Of a stretch of 64,000 nucleotides of DNA, positions 60,189 through 64,000 are shown in pieces. The DNA comes from Desulfovibrio sp. JC022 (GTDB lineage Bacteria > Desulfobacterota > Desulfovibrionia > Desulfovibrionales > Desulfovibrionaceae), in NCBI RefSeq assembly GCF_010470665.1, contig NZ_VOPZ01000004.1, positions 62,001-126,000 of the forward strand. Reading direction: 5' to 3'. A model generated the notes under the pieces. That model worked only from the letters and a program-made list of their open reading frames with translations, ran no database searches and was not told where the DNA came from. Each line of letters starts with the position of its first letter. The first letter of the stretch is position 1. The translations under genes and the position numbers were made by a program.

Positions 60189-62660
60189 CTATGACTTACC
60201 TTTGACTGGTTTAATTTTCCAGATGTCTTCCGCATACTCGCGCATGGTCCGGTCAGTAGAAAACTTGCCCATACGTGCGGTATTTAAAATTGCCTTTCCT
60301 GCCCAGAGTTCCCTATCGGTATAATCCTTATCGATCCGTTTCTGGGCATCGCTGTATGATTTAAAATCAGCCAGATGCATGTACTGCTCATTATCAGTGA
60401 GCAGCTTATCCACTATCCAGCGGAACAGGTCCGGGCCGTCGGGTGAAAACCTGTTTTCCAGCAAAGCAGTGAAGACCTGCCTGATTTCAGGACTATGGTT
60501 GTAAATTTCACGCGGATGGTAACTTCCTTCGCGCAAGGCTTTTTCCACTTCTTCCTGCTTCAGCCCGAAGAGGTAGAAATTATCACCTCCCACCTCTTCC
60601 AGCATCTCAATATTTGCCCCGTCGTAGGTGCCCACAGTCAAGGCCCCGTTCATGGCGAACTTCATATTTCCGGTTCCCGAAGCCTCGGTGCCAGCGGTTG
60701 AAATCTGCTCACTCACATCACAGGCCGGAATAATCTTCTCTGCCAGAGAAACCCGGTAATCAGGCACAAAGGCCACCTTGAGTATGCCTTCGGCGCGAGG
60801 ATCATTGTTGACTACATCAGCCACAGAATGGATCAGCTTAATGATCTGCTTGGCCTCCCAATAACCGGGAGCGGCCTTACCCGCAAAAATGAATGCACGG
60901 GAGCAGGAAGGCTCCACTTCATTGTCCACCAACTCAAGATAGAGATGCATGATGTGGAGCACATTCAGCAACTGGCGTTTATATTCATGGATACGCTTGG
61001 CCTGAATATCGAAGATGGCATCCGGCGGGATATTAATGTCCAAAGTGGCATTGATGAAATTGCCCAGCCGAATTTTATTGGCCCGCTTGGCCGCCATGAA
61101 TCGGGTACGGAATTCACTGTCATTGACGTGTTCTTCCAATTTACGCAGCTGGTTCAAATCGGTAATCCAGCCATCTCCAAGGGTCTCGGTCAGCAGCGAA
61201 GAGAGCGCGGGATTGGCTTTCAGCATCCAGCGTCGCGGGGTTACCCCATTTGTTTTATTGTTGAATTTTTTGGGATCAAGCTCATAAAAATCAAGGAACA
61301 AACGGGTTTTAACCAACTCTGAGTGGAGTTCGGATACCCCGTTCACAGAATGGGAACCGACCACAGCCAGATTAGCCATACGGACCTTCTTTACCCCATC
61401 TTCACAGATCAGAGACATCCGGCGCAGTTTCTCAGTGTCATCGGGATATTTGCCCTCAACCTTTTTCAAAAAACGGCTGTTAATCTCATAAATAATCTGT
61501 AAATGGCGCGGCAGAACCTTTTCCATCAAAGAAACGGACCACAATTCAAGGGCCTCCGGCAACAGAGTATGGTTGGTATAGGCGCAGGTAGCACGAGTAA
61601 TTTCCCAGGCTTTCTCCCATTCAACACGCCGTTCATCCACCAGATAACGCATCAGCTCTACAACGGTCAGAGCCGGGTGGGTATCATTAAGCTGAATGGC
61701 AACGTAATCAGCAAATTCTTCAAAATTTTTGTTCTGGACCATAAACCTGCGCGTAATGTCACGCAGACCGCAAGCCACAAGAAAATACTCCTGAACCAGC
61801 CGCAGCTCCTTACCGAACGATACAGACTCCGACGGATATAGAACTTTAGAGACCATCTCGGACTCAACTTTGCGCTGCACAGCCCGAATATAATCGCCGT
61901 GGTTGAAGATTCCCATATCGAAATTATCAGATGCCCGTGCCGCAAACAAACGTAGATAATTTACCGTCTTACCACCGTACCCGACCACGGGAATATCATG
62001 CGGAACACCGATGAGATCATCCCAATCCACCCACATAGGCAAATACTCGCCGCTGGGCGTAACCGCATTCTCCACCCTTCCGTAAAGGGGAACGATAACT
62101 GATTGGTCAGGGCGGGCAATCTGAAGCGGCATACCTTCTTTCATCCAGTAGTCTGCAAGCTCTTTCTGATAACCGTTATGAATGGATTGCCTGAACAGAC
62201 CGTACTCGTAATGGATCCCGTAACCGCAGCCGGGAAGGTCAAGTGTTGCCAGCGAATCAAGAAAACAAGCAGCCAGCCTGCCGAGTCCTCCGTTACCTAG
62301 AGCAGGATCGCGTTCACTGGCCCGGACCTCATCCAGATCGTAACCGAGGTCCTTAAAAATATCCTCGCACAAATCCAGCAGCTCCATATTGCACAGGGAA
62401 TTACCAAGGCAACGGCCCAGCAGATATTCAATAGAAAAATAATACATGCGCTTGGCTTTCACCCGGCGGTAACGGTCACGGGTCCCGATCATCCTCTCCA
62501 CCAGTCTGTCACGCAATGCCAGAGCAAGGGCCTTACCGGCATCCCATTCACTGGCATCCTTAACTTCCTTACTCAGAGAATAAATAACATGGTCTCTGAT
62601 ATCCTCGGTAAGACTTTTGCGGTCATTCTGCTTTTTGACCTTGAAGCTGCTTTTTTTCAT
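60189..62660 (-). CDS. glgP: Glycogen/starch phosphorylase
   Basis: An 823-residue GT35 enzyme that releases glucose-1-phosphate from alpha-1,4-glucans. The N-terminal part has YRRVKAKRMYYFSIEYLLGR and ERDPALGNGGLGRLAACFLDS split in two motifs. The PLP lysine lies in EASGTGNMKFAMNGALTVGT, the classic signature, followed by DGANIEML. The length is typical of bacterial enzymes. The gene is single, ends at a bidirectional terminator and is divergent from the DUF4301-like gene. Other glycogen genes are not in the window. Confidence 0.96.
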   Translation of the reverse strand: MKKSSFKVKKQNDRKSLTEDIRDHVIYSLSKEVKDASEWDAGKALALALRDRLVERMIGTRDRYRRVKAKRMYYFSIEYLLGRCLGNSLCNMELLDLCEDIFKDLGYDLDEVRASERDPALGNGGLGRLAACFLDSLATLDLPGCGYGIHYEYGLFRQSIHNGYQKELADYWMKEGMPLQIARPDQSVIVPLYGRVENAVTPSGEYLPMWVDWDDLIGVPHDIPVVGYGGKTVNYLRLFAARASDNFDMGIFNHGDYIRAVQRKVESEMVSKVLYPSESVSFGKELRLVQEYFLVACGLRDITRRFMVQNKNFEEFADYVAIQLNDTHPALTVVELMRYLVDERRVEWEKAWEITRATCAYTNHTLLPEALELWSVSLMEKVLPRHLQIIYEINSRFLKKVEGKYPDDTEKLRRMSLICEDGVKKVRMANLAVVGSHSVNGVSELHSELVKTRLFLDFYELDPKKFNNKTNGVTPRRWMLKANPALSSLLTETLGDGWITDLNQLRKLEEHVNDSEFRTRFMAAKRANKIRLGNFINATLDINIPPDAIFDIQAKRIHEYKRQLLNVLHIMHLYLELVDNEVEPSCSRAFIFAGKAAPGYWEAKQIIKLIHSVADVVNNDPRAEGILKVAFVPDYRVSLAEKIIPACDVSEQISTAGTEASGTGNMKFAMNGALTVGTYDGANIEMLEEVGGDNFYLFGLKQEEVEKALREGSYHPREIYNHSPEIRQVFTALLENRFSPDGPDLFRWIVDKLLTDNEQYMHLADFKSYSDAQKRIDKDYTDRELWAGKAILNTARMGKFSTDRTMREYAEDIWKIKPVKGKS

Positions 62661-62876
62661 GGCTCCTCCTGCTGCTACGGGAATTAGGCCTAGGATAACA
62701 GCTTGAAGGGGCTAAATCCACTTGAAATCATTATGAACCAAAAAAGAGGAGGCATTTTAAGTTCAGTTATGGCGTGCTTAGACACAAGATGCTATAAACA
62801 CAGTAATCAAAGTCAAATCATAATAAGAAAAACACATCAATTTGAATAAGTTTATTCTATTGCAGGAGAAAGCCTG

Positions 62877-64000
62877 ATGAAATCGTCAGATAATAAAAAC
62901 AGCATGAAAAATCTGGAAAAAACGCTAAGGAAAGCTGAAAAAGTCATTCAACAAATTATCAACAGCGGAGTGGCTGAAGACACCATAGTAGAACAAATAC
63001 AAAGATTTCGCGCGGGCTTTCCAAGCACCCCGCTGCTCAGGCCGTGCACCCCCGATGACGGCATAACCATAATAAACGACCATGAACGCCAACGACTGAT
63101 TGAAATTTTCAAACAAGCTGCTGAAAATGGACGGATAACCAAATTCGTTCCCGCTTCCGGGGCAGCTACACGCATGTTCAAATCCCTGCTGGCAGTTTAC
63201 AATTCCAGCGAAGAAGAAATCCCCAACCTCGAAAGCAGTGATGAAAACGTCGTATTCTGCCGCACATTTATTAATTCACTGCCAAAATTCGCATTTCATG
63301 ATGAACTGAAACAACTCATGGCAGGTAATGGCAAAGACCTGGATAATGCCTTCCAGACCATGGATTTCAGAACCATATTGCATTATGTACTCAGCCCGGA
63401 AGGGTTGAATTACGGCGGACTGCCCAAAGGACTGATCCCTTTCCACGGTTATCCCGACCATCCGCGAACTCCGTTTGCCGAGCACATTATCGAGGCTATG
63501 GAATATGCCCGAGATACAAAGAACAGAGTTCGAGCTCATTTTACTGTCCCTCCGGCGCACAGGGAAAGAATTGAAAAGCACATCTCCGAAATATTAAAAC
63601 GGTACCCGGAAATGGATTTCAGGATTTCATATTCAGAGCAACGCAAACAAACCAACACCATCGCCGTGGACCTCAGTGGGGAAGGATTCCGCACAAACGA
63701 TGACCGCCTACTTTTCAGGCCCGCCGGACATGGTGCCCTGCTGATAAACCTGAACGATCTACAGGGTGACATCGTCTTCCTGAAAAATATCGATAACGTT
63801 GCACCGGATCATCTGAAATCCGACACCATTGAGTACAAGCAAATTCTAGGCGGGTTACTGGTAGAATTACAAAAAGAAATTTTCAGCCATGTTCGCCGCA
63901 TCAAACACGAAACCATTGATACAAACATGCTGAAAACCATAGAAAAATTCATTACCGACCGCCTTTCCTTACCGCTGCCGGACTCATATGGTTTAATGTC
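62877..64000 (+). CDS. DUF4301-like protein (incomplete at the window edge)
   Basis: The first 374 codons of a gene that continues past the right edge. AGGAG lies 9 nt before the ATG at 62877. Motifs seen are GRITKFVPASGAATRMFKSL split as GRITKFVPASG and ATRMFKSL, LPKGLIPFHGYPDHPRTPFA, and FRPAGHGALLINLNDLQGDIVFLKNID split likewise. They resemble the nucleotidyltransferase-like DUF4301 family. The GAATRM loop could bind a nucleotide-sugar phosphate. The function is not known. The gene is divergent from glgP. Confidence 0.65.
   Translation, partial: MKSSDNKNSMKNLEKTLRKAEKVIQQIINSGVAEDTIVEQIQRFRAGFPSTPLLRPCTPDDGITIINDHERQRLIEIFKQAAENGRITKFVPASGAATRMFKSLLAVYNSSEEEIPNLESSDENVVFCRTFINSLPKFAFHDELKQLMAGNGKDLDNAFQTMDFRTILHYVLSPEGLNYGGLPKGLIPFHGYPDHPRTPFAEHIIEAMEYARDTKNRVRAHFTVPPAHRERIEKHISEILKRYPEMDFRISYSEQRKQTNTIAVDLSGEGFRTNDDRLLFRPAGHGALLINLNDLQGDIVFLKNIDNVAPDHLKSDTIEYKQILGGLLVELQKEIFSHVRRIKHETIDTNMLKTIEKFITDRLSLPLPDSYGLM

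Overview
The window looks like a chromosomal segment of a marine sulfate-reducing Desulfovibrionaceae bacterium (Maridesulfovibrio/Desulfovibrio type). The clues are a class I hybrid-cluster protein gene (hcp) with its ferredoxin partner and an HcpR-type Crp/Fnr regulator, a small siroheme/4Fe-4S sulfite-reductase-like protein, a Desulfovibrio-type ferredoxin, an AccA-AccD fusion next to a biotin carboxylase, and Maf/DUF115 and MotAB motility genes. Base composition is moderate and genes sit on both strands in short operons. No rRNA, tRNA, CRISPR array, transposase or prophage was seen.

Layout. 1-3 kb: the 5' end of an MMPL/RND exporter (HpnN-like), a class III aminotransferase (HpnO-like) and ispH, suggesting isoprenoid/hopanoid metabolism. 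3.1-8 kb: a TetR - adaptor - RND pump operon. 8.2-16.1 kb: isochorismatase-like hydrolase, Rel (p)ppGpp enzyme, peptide-type binding lipoprotein, SWIM-SNF2 helicase. 16.2-18 kb: two uncharacterised proteins separated by a compact structured-RNA candidate, then a TPR lipoprotein. 18.2-24.2 kb (minus): ssb, a hypothetical gene, an acetyl-CoA-carboxylase-like set (carrier-like protein, AccA-AccD fusion, AccC) and a PilZ protein. 24.3-27.6 kb: motBA, purine nucleoside phosphorylase, FlgO-like lipoprotein. 27.8-33.9 kb: the nitrosative-stress/redox cluster frdX, hcp, ferredoxin, NapH-like protein, sulfite-reductase-like protein and divergent hcpR, with FNR-type palindromes. 34-41 kb (minus): CheV and a type I secretion operon (TolC-like, ABC, HlyD-like) translationally coupled to a TPR-glycosyltransferase.

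41.1-46.7 kb: a CHASE2 adenylate cyclase, then an AT-rich accessory island with a two-gene ABC-type ATPase + PD-(D/E)XK nuclease-like pair behind a structured leader, and a class II Fic protein bracketed by two near-identical hairpins. This island is the best candidate for an undescribed (probably defence) system. 46.7-64 kb: a cysteine synthase fused to a degenerate cysteinyl-tRNA-synthetase-like module, Maf-like protein, a small acidic protein with PAP2 phosphatase and ArnT/GT39 transferase, a REC-HDOD protein with a Glu at the phospho-acceptor position, NAD+ synthetase, a hybrid histidine kinase, a YbjQ-like protein, glycogen phosphorylase, and the start of a DUF4301-like gene that runs off the window.

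Several gene starts are placed on an internal ATG because the upstream in-frame codon overlaps the Shine-Dalgarno sequence. A family of modular GC-rich palindromic repeats occupies many intergenic spaces. All function calls come from reading motifs by eye; no database search was possible.
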